A stretch of DNA of 64,000 bases from Phycisphaerae bacterium (lineage in GTDB: Bacteria > Planctomycetota > Phycisphaerae > Phycisphaerales > Phycisphaeraceae). The notes under the pieces were generated by a model. That model saw only the letters and a list, made by a program, of their open reading frames with translations. It was not told where the DNA came from and ran no database searches. This document shows, one piece after another, positions 53,954 through 63,903 of this stretch (its first letter is position 1; the number at the start of each line of letters is the position of its first letter). The position numbers and the translations under genes are program-made. Location: NCBI GenBank assembly GCA_030432595.1, contig JAUIGU010000005.1, forward strand, positions 110,410 to 174,409. The letters are read 5' to 3'.

Positions 53954-56398
53954 TCACGGCGTGTCGTGCTGCGTTCCCGCCGCCTTGGCGATCAGGACGT
54001 CGCGCGTCAGGGCCCGGGCCTTGAGCACGAGCAGGGCGGCTTCGAGTTGCGGGTCCAGGCCCAGGTCGAGGATCGCGTCGTGGGTCACGCCCTCGACGGC
54101 GACCTTCTCGTCGGCGTCGTCGTCGCGCGGGTCCACCGGGTCCAGGCCGCCCAGTTGTACCGCCGGGTTGTCGGCGCGGAGGTTCAGCTCGTTCACGCCG
54201 TCGCGGACGACGTCGAGCTCCTGACGCAGGTCCAGCGACCAGAGCACGGTCTGGTTCGGCGGATCGACGACCAGGTCGGGGGTGATGCCCCAGTCCGCGG
54301 CGTCGTCGGTGCGGTGGATGATGTCGCCCTTGGGGAGCTGGTAGTACTCGGTGGTGACCTTGAGGCCCCAGTGCTCGAAGCGCGGCGGCGGCGGGTACCA
54401 GAACACGTTCTGGACGGACCCTTTGCCGAAGCTGCGGGTGCCGATGACGGTCGCGCGGTCGTAGTCCTGCAGCACGCCGGCGACGATCTCCGACGCCGAC
54501 GCCGAGCCGCGGTTGATGAGCACGACCAGGTCCAGGTCGCGGAGCGTGCCGCGGCGGGTGGCGGGCCAGCGGTTGTTGCGGTCGCCGTTTTTGTTGACGG
54601 TGTAGAGCAGGTCGCCGCCGTCGACGAAGCGGTTGACGGTCTGGATGGCGGAGGTGAGCAGGCCGCCGGGGTTGAAGCGCAGGTCGAGCACGACGCCGTT
54701 GAGCGGGCCGTCGTCGCGCAGCTCGGCGATGGCTTCATTGAGCCCGTCGATGGTCTGGGGGATGAACTGGGTGAGGCGGACGTAGCCGATGCCGGCGTCG
54801 CGGTCGAGCCAGTAGTCCCAGCCGCCGCCGGGCACGTGGGCCCAGCCCTTGACGGATTCGATGTCGATGCGGCGGCGCTCGATGGGCGTGCGGATCAGTT
54901 CTTCCGCGCCGTCGCGGCGGATGCCCAGCACGACCTCGGTGCCCTCGGGCCCGGTGATCTGCTGCACGGCCTTCTTGAGCGACCACGGCCCGGCGCTCTT
55001 GCCGTCCACCGTAGCGATGACGTCGCCGGCACGGACGCCCGCTTCGTACGCCGGCGTGCCGGGAAGCGGGCTGACCACGACGATCTGGTTGTCCTGACGC
55101 TGGATCTGCACGCCCACGCCCACGAACGCGCCCTGCGTGGACCGGCGGAGGTGGTCGATGTCCTCGGGCCAGTACATCGATGTGAACTCGTCGAGCGTCG
55201 CCAGCGCACCCTCGGTCATCTCGTACGTCACCACCTGCTCGGGCAGGCGGACGGTGCGCTGGTTGGCGGCGATGATCCGGTCGATCATCGAGGCGGCCTG
55301 CTTCTTGGTCAGCCGGCCCTCGTCGTTCTTGATCTCTTCACGCAGGCGGATCAGTTCGGCGCGGTACCGCTCGGCCGCGTCCTCATCGGTCAGGGAGTCG
55401 AAAGTCTCGGTCAGGCCCTCGGCGGTGTCGAGCAGCACGAGCTGTGAGGTGATCGCCCCGTCGAGCAGGGTCTCGTAGTCGTGGTGCTCGATGTGGGCGT
55501 CGGTGGCCTGGGTCATGACGCGGCGGACGATGTTGGCGCCGTCGCGGATGCCGGTGAGGCGGGTCTGCCAGTCCTCGAGCTCGACCTCGCCGTCGTCGTC
55601 GTTGGGCCGGCCGAGCCGGTCGTTGCGCTCGCGGACCTTGCGGTCCAGGTACGCGGGGTTGTAGATGTTGAGCGCGCGGATGTGCCGGCCGATGCGTTTG
55701 ACGTCTTCGAGGTACCGGCGGTCGTTCTCGAACAGCAGTTCGAGCTTGTTGTAGCGCAGCGACGCCTCGAGCCAGTCGCGCTCGAGCTCGGCCTGACGCG
55801 CCGCGATCTCCATCCGCGTGACCAGGTCGACCACGAACGGCGAGTGCAGGAACACGTTCGGCTCGTCCGACAGCGAGTGTGCTTCGATGGTTGAGACGAT
55901 CGCTTCGTCCAGGTCGCCTTCTTCGATGAGTTCCTTGGCTTCGGCGACGGCGGCGTCGAACGCCTCACGGCGCTGCCGATCGGCGGCGGCGCGGTTGAGG
56001 CGGTGTCGCTCGAGATCGGTCAGCAGGTGAAGCGTCTCGGCCTCACGCAGCGCGACCGGGTCGGCGCGGATCGCTTCGAGCAGGTCGTCGAACCGGCCGG
56101 CGTCGGCGAGCTCGGCGAAGTCCGTGATCGGCGAGATGCCGGGCAGGGCGGCTTCTTCGGCCGCGGGCGCCGCGGCGTCCGACGGTGCCGGGTCCAGCCG
56201 GATCGCACCGCCGGGCATCGGTTCGTCGTCGGCCCCATTCAGGGTGTCCGGCTCGGCGAACTCCACGGTGGTGACTTGCGCCAGCGTCGCGTCCGGCGCC
56301 GGTTCGGCCCCGATCGACGTCACGGCGGGCCCGACACCGATTCCACCCAGGGCGACCGACAACACGCTGAACCATCTGAAACGCCGGGATGCCTTCAA
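53954..56398 (-). CDS. S41 family C-terminal processing peptidase with PDZ domain
   Basis: This 814-residue exported protease has a signal peptide (about 5-30), a long helical N-terminal region (about 85-400), a PDZ domain (about 440-520, with GAFVGVGVQIQ and PAYEAGVRAGDVI), and the S41 catalytic domain with the nucleophile in NRGSASASEIVAGVL near residue 628 and lysine in SFGKGSVQ near residue 653. The KxxS pair is complete, so it should be active, trimming proteins in the periplasm. It is longer than typical CtpA (about 450) because of the N-terminal helical region. Confidence 0.92.
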   Translation of the reverse strand: MKASRRFRWFSVLSVALGGIGVGPAVTSIGAEPAPDATLAQVTTVEFAEPDTLNGADDEPMPGGAIRLDPAPSDAAAPAAEEAALPGISPITDFAELADAGRFDDLLEAIRADPVALREAETLHLLTDLERHRLNRAAADRQRREAFDAAVAEAKELIEEGDLDEAIVSTIEAHSLSDEPNVFLHSPFVVDLVTRMEIAARQAELERDWLEASLRYNKLELLFENDRRYLEDVKRIGRHIRALNIYNPAYLDRKVRERNDRLGRPNDDDGEVELEDWQTRLTGIRDGANIVRRVMTQATDAHIEHHDYETLLDGAITSQLVLLDTAEGLTETFDSLTDEDAAERYRAELIRLREEIKNDEGRLTKKQAASMIDRIIAANQRTVRLPEQVVTYEMTEGALATLDEFTSMYWPEDIDHLRRSTQGAFVGVGVQIQRQDNQIVVVSPLPGTPAYEAGVRAGDVIATVDGKSAGPWSLKKAVQQITGPEGTEVVLGIRRDGAEELIRTPIERRRIDIESVKGWAHVPGGGWDYWLDRDAGIGYVRLTQFIPQTIDGLNEAIAELRDDGPLNGVVLDLRFNPGGLLTSAIQTVNRFVDGGDLLYTVNKNGDRNNRWPATRRGTLRDLDLVVLINRGSASASEIVAGVLQDYDRATVIGTRSFGKGSVQNVFWYPPPPRFEHWGLKVTTEYYQLPKGDIIHRTDDAADWGITPDLVVDPPNQTVLWSLDLRQELDVVRDGVNELNLRADNPAVQLGGLDPVDPRDDDADEKVAVEGVTHDAILDLGLDPQLEAALLVLKARALTRDVLIAKAAGTQHDTP

Positions 56399-56493
56399 CG
56401 CTGTTCCTTTCGTCGCCTCACCCGTGACCCGAGGATGTCAGAAATACGCCGGAAAACCCGGACCGGTTCGCCGCGGCCGCGGCATCGGTCGGC

Positions 56494-57861
<1,368 letters not shown>

Positions 57862-58195
57862 GCATGACTCGCTTTGGGTTCGCGTGCGGGGTCCGTCGCC
57901 TCCAGCCCGGGCCACGACGGCGGCGCCGGGGGTTGACCCTCAGGGTGGATCGTCCAGATCGGCCGGGTCCGTTAGGGCGGACCGCCGCCGGGTTGGTCCG
58001 CCGCCGTATCCGTCCCCGGGACCGGCCGTTCGACACGGACCTTCCGGGAAGTTTACCCCATGCAACCCGCGGTGGGCGCGCCAATGCGCGGGTTCTGGTG
58101 ATTCTCGGTACCTGCCGGACAGTCAAGCATTTATCGGCGTCCCGCGGCCGCGAATCCCGACCGCCCGCGCCGCACCGCCGCCCCGGGCCGACCGA
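57862..58195. other. intergenic region between clpX and the SHOCT-like gene
   Basis: These 334 bp are very GC-rich, and no open frame in them shows a recognisable protein. The clpX promoter should lie here. I see no strong hairpin with a T run and no repeat in common with the rest of the window. Confidence 0.5.
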
Positions 58196-58636
58196 TCAGA
58201 ACGGCGCGTCCGGGTCTTCCTCGTCGTCGTCTCCGTCGCCGGCGAACCCCTCGCCCGCCCGGTCCGACTCGGACTCCAGGTGGACTTCGTGGTCGTCCGC
58301 GTCTTCCTCGTCGTCGGCGAACTCCGCGCGGGCGTTGGCGATCAGCCGACGCTTGGCCTGCGTGAACTCCGCGTCGGTCATCTGACCCTCCGCGTGCATC
58401 TGCCGCAGGTCCGCCAGCGTGAACCCCATCACCCCGCCCGCGTCTGGCTCGTCGGGCTTGAGCAGCCGCTTGCGGATTGCCAGCGACAGCATCCCCATCA
58501 GGATCGCCGCCGCGATGATCAGCCCCGCCCACAGCAGCACCGTGTACGCACCCGGCTCGTCCGGCAACGACAGCCCGGGCACCGGCGCGGGGTCGGGCGC
58601 TTGGGCCAGGAGTGAGGTCAGGCTGACACAAAACAT
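58196..58636 (-). CDS. membrane protein with SHOCT-like domain
   Basis: This 146-residue protein has a possible signal segment (MFCVSLTSLLAQA), one clear membrane helix at about 33-53 (VLLWAGLIIAAAILMGMLSLA), a short helical hairpin with FTLADLRQMHAEGQMTDAEFTQAKRRLIA at about 72-100 that fits the SHOCT pattern, and a very acidic tail (AEFADDEEDADDHE onward). SHOCT domains are thought to help assembly. It lies between tig and clpX on the same strand. The role is unknown. Confidence 0.7.
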   Translation of the reverse strand: MFCVSLTSLLAQAPDPAPVPGLSLPDEPGAYTVLLWAGLIIAAAILMGMLSLAIRKRLLKPDEPDAGGVMGFTLADLRQMHAEGQMTDAEFTQAKRRLIANARAEFADDEEDADDHEVHLESESDRAGEGFAGDGDDDEEDPDAPF

Positions 58637-58665
58637 CGACGACCCTCACGGGATGGGTGCGGGTT

Positions 58666-58781
58666 GGGTGCCACGGTCGCTTGCGACCGTGCCGGGCCTC
58701 CCCACCACCGTTGCACTGAAGACGTTTCCCGACGCCGGTCTTTTCAAAGGACGCGCACGGTCGCAAGCGACCGTGGCACCC
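58666..58781. repeat. REP-like paired palindrome, copy C
   Basis: Left palindrome cacggtcgcttgcgaccgtg (58672-58691) and right palindrome cacggtcgcaagcgaccgtg (58756-58775) lie inverted within outer ends gggtgccac / gtggcaccc. The right arm ends 7 bp before the tig stop codon region. This is the most perfect copy. Confidence 0.88.
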
Positions 58782-58788
58782 AGGTGGA

Positions 58789-60171
58789 TCACGCCTTGTC
58801 CACCACCTCCGCCTGCTCCAGCACCTTGTCCAGAGTCTTCGCCTCGCGGATCGACAGGAACAACTGCTCGATCTCGCCCCGCTGCATCATCTGCTGTCGC
58901 AGCTTCTCCGGACGCCGGCCCTGCTGCATCGCCATCATCGCGATCCGGCCGTTGATCTCGTTCTGGTCCACCTCGATCTCCAGGTCCTTCGACGCCTTGT
59001 CCAGCACGAAGAACTGCTTGAGCTGCGCGATCGCCGCCTCTTCCGACTCGGTCCGTGCCTCGGCGAGCTGTTGCTCCACCTGTTCCTCGGGCATGCCCGC
59101 GTACATCAACTCCATCCGCCGGCGGTGCAGCGTCCGCTCGATCTGTCGGCCCTTGATGCCTTCGGGCAGTTCCAGATCGACCTTCTCGACCAATTGTTCC
59201 GCCGCCTGCTTGCGCATGTCCGCCTGCTGCTGCTGCTGCTTGCGCTGCTCGAGCATCTCCTTCAGACGCTCGTTGAACGCGTCTTCGTTCTCGACGCCCA
59301 TCTGCTCGATGAGCTGTTCGACCGGCGCGGGCTCGAGTCGGCTGACCTGCTTGACGTTCAACACCAGCGTGATCGGCTGGCCCTTGATCTTCTCGTTCTC
59401 GTGGCCCTTCGGCCCGGTCATGGAGATGGTCTCGACGTGCCCGAGCTTCTTGCCCTTGAGCCGCTTGCCCATGTCCTCGACCAGGAAGCCCGCGATGTGC
59501 CCCTTGAACTCGTTCTTTTCGCCGTGGATCAGCGTGTACACGTCCGCGCGTTCGTCCAGCACCTCGGCGTCGTCGCCCGCGTCCTCACCGGCCAGGACCT
59601 TCACGTCGCACTGCACGTAGTCGCCCTCGGCGATCTTGGGGTCTTCCACCTCGGACATCTTCCCGAAGCGTTCGCGCAGCGACTCGGTTTCCTTATCGAG
59701 GTCTTCGTCCGTGACCTCGGCCGAGGGCTTCTCGACCTTGATCGTCTTGAAGTCCGGCAACTTCACGTCCGGCGTCACCTCGACCTCGACCTTGAACGTC
59801 AACGCGCCCGACTCCGGCAGTTCCAGATCCTCGATGCCCTCGACGTCCGGCTCGCCCAACACGTCCAGGTCGTGGTCCTCCAGCGCCTGCTGGTACGACT
59901 CGGCCAGGATGCGCTGCTTCACGTCGTCGCGGATCGACTCGGCAAATCGTTTTTCGAGCAGCCGCCGCGGCGCCCGGCCCTTGCGGAAGCCCGGCAGCAC
60001 CGCGTCGTCGCGCAGCGTGCCGTACGTCTCTTCGATCTTGTCCTTGATCCGCGACTCGGGGACCTCGATGGTGATCGTCTTCCGGGCCGGCCCCGCGTCC
60101 TCGACGGTCACGTTCTGCTCGAGCTTCTCGGCTTCGGGGGTCTCCGCAACGGCGGTGGCGTCGTCGGCCAT
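58789..60171 (-). CDS. tig: trigger factor
   Basis: Trigger factor binds the ribosome exit and helps nascent chains fold. The 460-residue protein has the ribosome-binding domain (VLPGFRKGRAPRRLLEKRF near 58-76), the PPIase domain in the middle (IAEGDYVQCDVKV and GHIAGFLVEDMGKRLKGKKL), and the long helical C-domain with a Gln-rich run (QRKQQQQQADMRKQ near 305-318). The GFRKGRAP signature is the ribosome contact. Usually tig is followed by clpP and clpX; here a SHOCT protein lies between and clpP is missing. Confidence 0.95.
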   Translation of the reverse strand: MADDATAVAETPEAEKLEQNVTVEDAGPARKTITIEVPESRIKDKIEETYGTLRDDAVLPGFRKGRAPRRLLEKRFAESIRDDVKQRILAESYQQALEDHDLDVLGEPDVEGIEDLELPESGALTFKVEVEVTPDVKLPDFKTIKVEKPSAEVTDEDLDKETESLRERFGKMSEVEDPKIAEGDYVQCDVKVLAGEDAGDDAEVLDERADVYTLIHGEKNEFKGHIAGFLVEDMGKRLKGKKLGHVETISMTGPKGHENEKIKGQPITLVLNVKQVSRLEPAPVEQLIEQMGVENEDAFNERLKEMLEQRKQQQQQADMRKQAAEQLVEKVDLELPEGIKGRQIERTLHRRRMELMYAGMPEEQVEQQLAEARTESEEAAIAQLKQFFVLDKASKDLEIEVDQNEINGRIAMMAMQQGRRPEKLRQQMMQRGEIEQLFLSIREAKTLDKVLEQAEVVDKA

Positions 60172-60198
60172 GGTTCAGTCTCGCTTTCTGGTGGAATG

Positions 60199-60267
60199 GC
60201 CCCGCATCCACATGCGGGGCTCAAGGGGTTTTACGTGTCGTCAAAGCCCCGCATGTCAATGCGGGGC
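60199..60267. repeat. two identical hairpins upstream of tig
   Basis: Two perfect 9-bp stems, gccccgcat / atgcggggc, lie at 60199-60220 and 60246-60267 with 4-nt loops. They sit in the tig leader and upstream of the PEP-CTERM gene. They resemble the other aagccc/gggc hairpins. Confidence 0.8.
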
Positions 60268-60300
60268 CGGCTTCAAGTCACACGAGGGGCACGGGATGCA

Positions 60301-60377
60301 GTCACGGCCCACTGCCGCGCCCCACCGACCCGCGCCAGGCGACCTCCCGCGGGAGCCGCCGGTAACTCGGTGGGAAC
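60301..60377 (+). repeat. 77-nt duplicated sequence, upstream copy
   Basis: This copy begins gtcacggcccactgccgcgc and ends tcggtgggaac. It matches the downstream copy (61456-61531) at about 60 of 77 positions with a single 1-nt gap. It lies 95 bp upstream of the PEP-CTERM start on the plus strand. A 12-nt palindrome, ctcccgcgggag, lies in the middle. Confidence 0.65.
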
Positions 60378-60471
60378 GGAAAAGTATGGCTGCAAGCTTT
60401 CAACTCGTCAAACAAGCAGTATCTTTAAGGTAGGAGGCCGGTACGTTCGGCGCCTTCTGGGAGCCTTAGGC

Positions 60472-61359
60472 GTGCAATCAAGTGGAAATACAACACTCAG
60501 GCTCTGCCATGCCGTCCTGATCGGCCTGGTGTTGAGTCAGGCGTTGCTTTCGCAGGCCATCACGCTCCAGGCTGCGTCTGAGCTGCCGCTTGGCTCGGTT
60601 GTTTCCATCGAAGAGGCCTTGATCATCAACCGCGTCGATATGACGATCGGCTCGCAGATGTTCCAGTTGCGAGATGACACGCGGGCGGTTTCGGTCTATC
60701 TCCAGGATCCCGATTCAATCCAGGCGTTTCTCGGGGACGCCGATGTCGGTGACGTCATTTCTCTGACGGCGAACACGAACTCCTATTTGGGTTTGTTCGA
60801 ATCGGTGACGCCCTCCGCGCCCGCGGCGGTTGTTCCGTCGCCGACGATTGATCTTTCGGTGGACCCCGTTCTGGTCGGAGTCGATGACTTCCTGGCTTTC
60901 AGCACAACGGCTGAACAGCTTGAGAGCCAGTATGTTTTTCTTGAGGACATCATCCTGCGAAAGATCAGACCCGGGGCCCCTGGCCAAACGCCTTTTGATG
61001 ACTTGTTCCCGTATGAAACGAACATCGTCGACGAGCCGTTTCTCGAACGCACGACTTACGCGGCCGTCTACCCGGACGGGAGTTCGGTGGCCGTGTGGGC
61101 ACGGTCTGCCGAGTCGGTGGCGACACTGAATGAGGCCTTCGGTGACCGTGTGCCGAGCGGGCCGTTCGATTTAACGGGTATCTTCACCCAGGCCTTCGAT
61201 CAAGACGATCCGGCGCCCGGCGAACCCGGCGTCAATTACATGTTGAATCCGGTGATCCATCCCGCATTGATCATCCCCGAGCCGGGGGTGCTCGGTTTAT
61301 TTGTCTTGTGTTGCCTGATGAGTTCACGGACAACTCTCCATTGCGTCGGAGGGATGTGA
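60472..61359 (+). CDS. PEP-CTERM sorting domain protein
   Basis: This 295-residue exported protein has a signal peptide (LCHAVLIGLVLSQALLSQAITLQA at about 11-34) and a long beta-rich region, ending with IIPEPGVLGLFVLCCLMSSR, a PEP-CTERM signal followed by a short tail. No enzyme motif is recognised. GTG 60472 is chosen because gggag lies 8 nt upstream; no ATG gives the signal peptide. The gene is flanked by a duplicated 77-nt sequence. Its sequence is less GC-rich than its neighbours. Its function on the surface is unknown. Confidence 0.75.
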   Translation: MQSSGNTTLRLCHAVLIGLVLSQALLSQAITLQAASELPLGSVVSIEEALIINRVDMTIGSQMFQLRDDTRAVSVYLQDPDSIQAFLGDADVGDVISLTANTNSYLGLFESVTPSAPAAVVPSPTIDLSVDPVLVGVDDFLAFSTTAEQLESQYVFLEDIILRKIRPGAPGQTPFDDLFPYETNIVDEPFLERTTYAAVYPDGSSVAVWARSAESVATLNEAFGDRVPSGPFDLTGIFTQAFDQDDPAPGEPGVNYMLNPVIHPALIIPEPGVLGLFVLCCLMSSRTTLHCVGGM

Positions 61360-61360
61360 A

Positions 61361-61394
61361 GGCCTGCCTCGATGACTTTTATTGCAGGCAGGCC
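61361..61394. terminator. hairpin after the PEP-CTERM gene
   Basis: A 9-bp perfect stem, ggcctgcct (61361-61369) with aggcaggcc (61386-61394), closes a 16-nt loop that includes tttt. It lies directly after the stop codon. No T run follows on the plus strand, so termination is possible but not proven. Confidence 0.45.
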
Positions 61395-61455
61395 CTGCGT
61401 CCTCAATGGTCGCGTTATGCCTGAGCTTTTCCGAAATCTTCGCAAAAGCGTTGGC

Positions 61456-61531
61456 GTCACGATTCACTGCCGCGCCGCAACGACCTGCGCAACCCTGCCT
61501 CTTGCGGGAACCGCCGTAAATCGGTGGCAAC
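61456..61531 (+). repeat. 77-nt duplicated sequence, downstream copy
   Basis: This copy begins gtcacgattcactgccgcgc and ends tcggtggcaac. It has about 78% identity with the upstream copy at 60301-60377. A cctgc-ctctt-gcggg hairpin sits where the other copy has ctcccgcgggag. It lies between convergent genes. Confidence 0.65.
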
Positions 61532-61561
61532 CATATATCGCGCAGCCCTCAAAGTGTACGG

Positions 61562-62863
61562 TTAACCTGACTTGGTCTTTCGATTCAAAAGGGCTTCAAC
61601 TTTTGGCTTGATGTCCAACTCGTAGCCGACGTGCCGTCCAGTGGGAACACCGTCCAAAAACAAGATCACCATCGGTATTGCAGTCACGTTCAAGGTCTTG
61701 GCCAAATCGCCAGAGTCCGCATCAAGAAAGCCAAATTGCACCGTATCGGGTAGTTCGTCCCTCAGTGCTCGGAGACGGTCAACCATCTGCGGCCACCCAG
61801 AATGATCCCATGTGGCGTCGACATGCAATATGGCAACGCCCTTGTGACTAGTAAAAGCACCGAAATTATCTTGGCTGACATATTTGCCAATGAAACCGTA
61901 ATCAATGGTCTTTAGAGAAGAATAAAGTCGTTTGATCTCAAGTGCTATTCCTTCCTCGGCAGTCTGGGCAGAGCGCATCGGGTCCCCCACAATCGCCTCC
62001 ACCTCCATCTCCCGTCCCGCCTCGTAATCCAGCATCATGCTCGTCTTGTACGGGGCCATCTTCTCCGTGTTGGTCAGCATCTGATGGATAAATGTGTCGT
62101 CGATGGTCTTGCCGTCCACGGCCTTTGCCGCCGCCGCGACCTCGTGCATCAGCGCGACGACGCGCCGACGCACGTTCGGATTGGCCATCATCTTGTCGGT
62201 CGTCATGTTCAGCACGACCGACAACCCGTTGTACGGCACGTTCCACACCAGCTTCTGCCAGCGGGCCAGCACCAGATCGTCCACCACGTTGCAGTCCACG
62301 CCCGCCCCCCGGAAGTCCGCCGCGACCCCCGGAAGTTTTTCGAGCATATTGGTCGACGGTTTCTGTGCGAGACTTCCTAGCTTGATGAAGCCGTAATCCA
62401 GGTACTTGATGTGCCCGGGCCCGACCTTGTTCGTACACAAAAAACAGAGCCCGCCGGCCACGTGTTCGTCGCCCACCACCGCCGCCGCGTCGCGCTCGGG
62501 GTGCAGGCCGTTCTGGAGCGTGACGACGATCGTGCCGGCTTTCCAACGCTTGCTTCCGGGGGTGGGCAGCAGTTTGGGAAGCAGGTGGTTCTGCGTGGTC
62601 TTCAGGCAGATCAGCACCACGTCCGCCGCGGGCATCTCGTCGGCGTCGCCGTGAAACGTGACGTCGTGCGTCTCGGGCGTGACCGTGTACGAATCGGTGG
62701 TGTCACTTCCGGGCACCGCCAGATGGACGCGCAGCCCGTGTTGCTGAACGTGCTCGAAATCCGAATGCAGCAGAAAGTGCACGCGTTGCCCGGACCGGGC
62801 GAGTTGGCCGCCGTAGTATCCGCCCAACGCCCCGGTCCCGATGATCGCGTACGAAAGACTCAC
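61562..62863 (-). CDS. ketopantoate reductase-like enzyme fused to a thioredoxin-like domain without CxxC
   Basis: The 433-residue protein has two parts. Residues 1-325 form a PanE/ApbA-type NADPH reductase: the dinucleotide loop IGTGALGGYYGG (8-19), CLKTTQNH (86-93), catalytic Lys204 with Asn208 and Asn212 in RWQKLVWNVPYN, and YEAGREMEVEAIVGDP near 280-295. Residues 333-430 are thioredoxin-like, with strand AILHVDATW, then DHSG where WCGPC would be, and the cis-proline TAIP (394-397). The redox cysteines are absent. GTG 62863 is chosen because it starts the Rossmann strand. The 3' part (thioredoxin-like) is visibly less GC-rich. Confidence 0.82.
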   Translation of the reverse strand: MSLSYAIIGTGALGGYYGGQLARSGQRVHFLLHSDFEHVQQHGLRVHLAVPGSDTTDSYTVTPETHDVTFHGDADEMPAADVVLICLKTTQNHLLPKLLPTPGSKRWKAGTIVVTLQNGLHPERDAAAVVGDEHVAGGLCFLCTNKVGPGHIKYLDYGFIKLGSLAQKPSTNMLEKLPGVAADFRGAGVDCNVVDDLVLARWQKLVWNVPYNGLSVVLNMTTDKMMANPNVRRRVVALMHEVAAAAKAVDGKTIDDTFIHQMLTNTEKMAPYKTSMMLDYEAGREMEVEAIVGDPMRSAQTAEEGIALEIKRLYSSLKTIDYGFIGKYVSQDNFGAFTSHKGVAILHVDATWDHSGWPQMVDRLRALRDELPDTVQFGFLDADSGDLAKTLNVTAIPMVILFLDGVPTGRHVGYELDIKPKVEALLNRKTKSG

Positions 62864-62928
62864 CCCCGGAAGATAACCCCCGGGAGTTTGCGCCGCGTCA
62901 TCGTGAAGTCGCAACGCCCCGCACTTAG

Positions 62929-62949
62929 CCCCGGGCGAGTCGCCCGGGG
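62929..62949. repeat. GC palindrome upstream of the reductase gene
   Basis: A 10-bp perfect stem, ccccgggcga (62929-62938) with tcgcccgggg (62940-62949), surrounds one base. It lies between divergent genes, in the leader of the PanE-like gene. Confidence 0.7.
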
Positions 62950-63046
62950 TGCCGCGGCCCACAACTTCCAACATCACGCAGCACTCTCAAAACCTGACGA
63001 TCCTCGATCTCCGATCCCCAATCCCAATTCCCTGAACTACGCCCCC

Positions 63047-63862
63047 ATGCCTGAACTCCCCGAAGTCGAATGCTGGGGCCGCCGCGTCGCCGAAGCGCAC
63101 TGCGCCGGCCGCACGATCACGAAGGTCCACGCCCCGGCCGACACCATCCTGTTCGAGGGCACGACCGCACGGAAGTTCGCCGCCGCGCTTAAAGGCAAGA
63201 CCATCGAAGCCTGCCACCGCAAGGGCAAGCAGATGTGGTGGACGCTTTCGCGCGAAGGCAACGAAGCCGGCCCGCACCCGCTCTGGCACTTCGGCATGAC
63301 CGGCCGCTTCGAGGCTTATCGCGAAACCAAAGATCGCCCGCGTTTCCTCAAAGTCGAGTTGCTCCTCGACGACGGCACCCGCTTCGGCTTCCGCGACGCC
63401 CGGCGGTTCGGGCGCATCCGCCTGCTCGACGACCCGCTCAGCCAGCCGCCGCTCTGCAACCTCGGCCCCGACCCGCTGCTCGAACCGCCGACGCTGAACT
63501 GGTTCCGCGAACAACTCGGCAAACGCAAAGCCCCGGTGAAAGCGGTGCTGCTCGACCAAGGCTTTCTCGCCGGAGTGGGCAACTGGATAGCAGATGAAGT
63601 GCTATATCAAGCGCACATCGACCCGCACCGCCGGTGTACGGAACTCTCCGATGACGAGATCAAAACCATCCGCACGGTGACGCTCCGTGTGATCAGGCAG
63701 GCGTGCAAATGGGAGGCGGACTACACGCGGTTCAGCACCAAGTGGTTGTTCCACCACCGCTGGGGCAAGAACGAGGCCGCGAAGACTTACGACGGCAAAG
63801 AGATCGACTTCTCCGTCGTCGGCGGCCGCACGACCGCGTGGGTGCCGGCGGTGCAGGTGTGA
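63047..63862 (+). CDS. mutM: zincless formamidopyrimidine-DNA glycosylase
   Basis: MutM removes oxidised purines such as 8-oxoguanine and cuts the DNA strand. The 271-residue protein has the catalytic N-terminus MPELPEVE (Pro2 and Glu3), a lysine in RKGKQ (about Lys59), the GFRDARRFGRI segment, and the helix-two-turn-helix QGFLAGVGNWIADEVLYQA. The usual C-terminal zinc finger is missing its cysteines: the end reads VVGGRTTAWVPAVQV where CPxCQ is expected, as in plant and some fungal FPG. The binding loop GGRTT-W is kept, so it should be active. Confidence 0.93.
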   Translation: MPELPEVECWGRRVAEAHCAGRTITKVHAPADTILFEGTTARKFAAALKGKTIEACHRKGKQMWWTLSREGNEAGPHPLWHFGMTGRFEAYRETKDRPRFLKVELLLDDGTRFGFRDARRFGRIRLLDDPLSQPPLCNLGPDPLLEPPTLNWFREQLGKRKAPVKAVLLDQGFLAGVGNWIADEVLYQAHIDPHRRCTELSDDEIKTIRTVTLRVIRQACKWEADYTRFSTKWLFHHRWGKNEAAKTYDGKEIDFSVVGGRTTAWVPAVQV

Positions 63863-63871
63863 ACACAACGC

Positions 63872-63890
63872 GGGGGTGCCACAGTCGCTT
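63872..63890. repeat. fragment of the REP-like element
   Basis: The sequence gggggtgccacagtcgctt matches the left arm of the copies at 22551, 49065 and 58666, with c to a in the core. The rest of the element is missing or has decayed. Confidence 0.55.
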
Positions 63891-63903
63891 TCTCGCGGAG
63901 GGG

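Noticed and set aside
60301..60377. Interpretation of the same sequence as a c-di-GMP (GEMM) riboswitch
   Set aside because: The conserved cacgcacagggcaaacc and gggacgcaaagcc blocks are absent.
59071..60471. Long N-terminal extension of the PEP-CTERM gene antisense to tig
   Set aside because: The extension is a shadow of tig; GTG 60472 with a good ribosome site and signal peptide is the real start.
60301..61531. Interpretation of the duplicated 77-nt sequence as attC sites of an integron cassette
   Set aside because: No rytyaac/gttrrry core pair is found at either copy, and no integrase is in the window.
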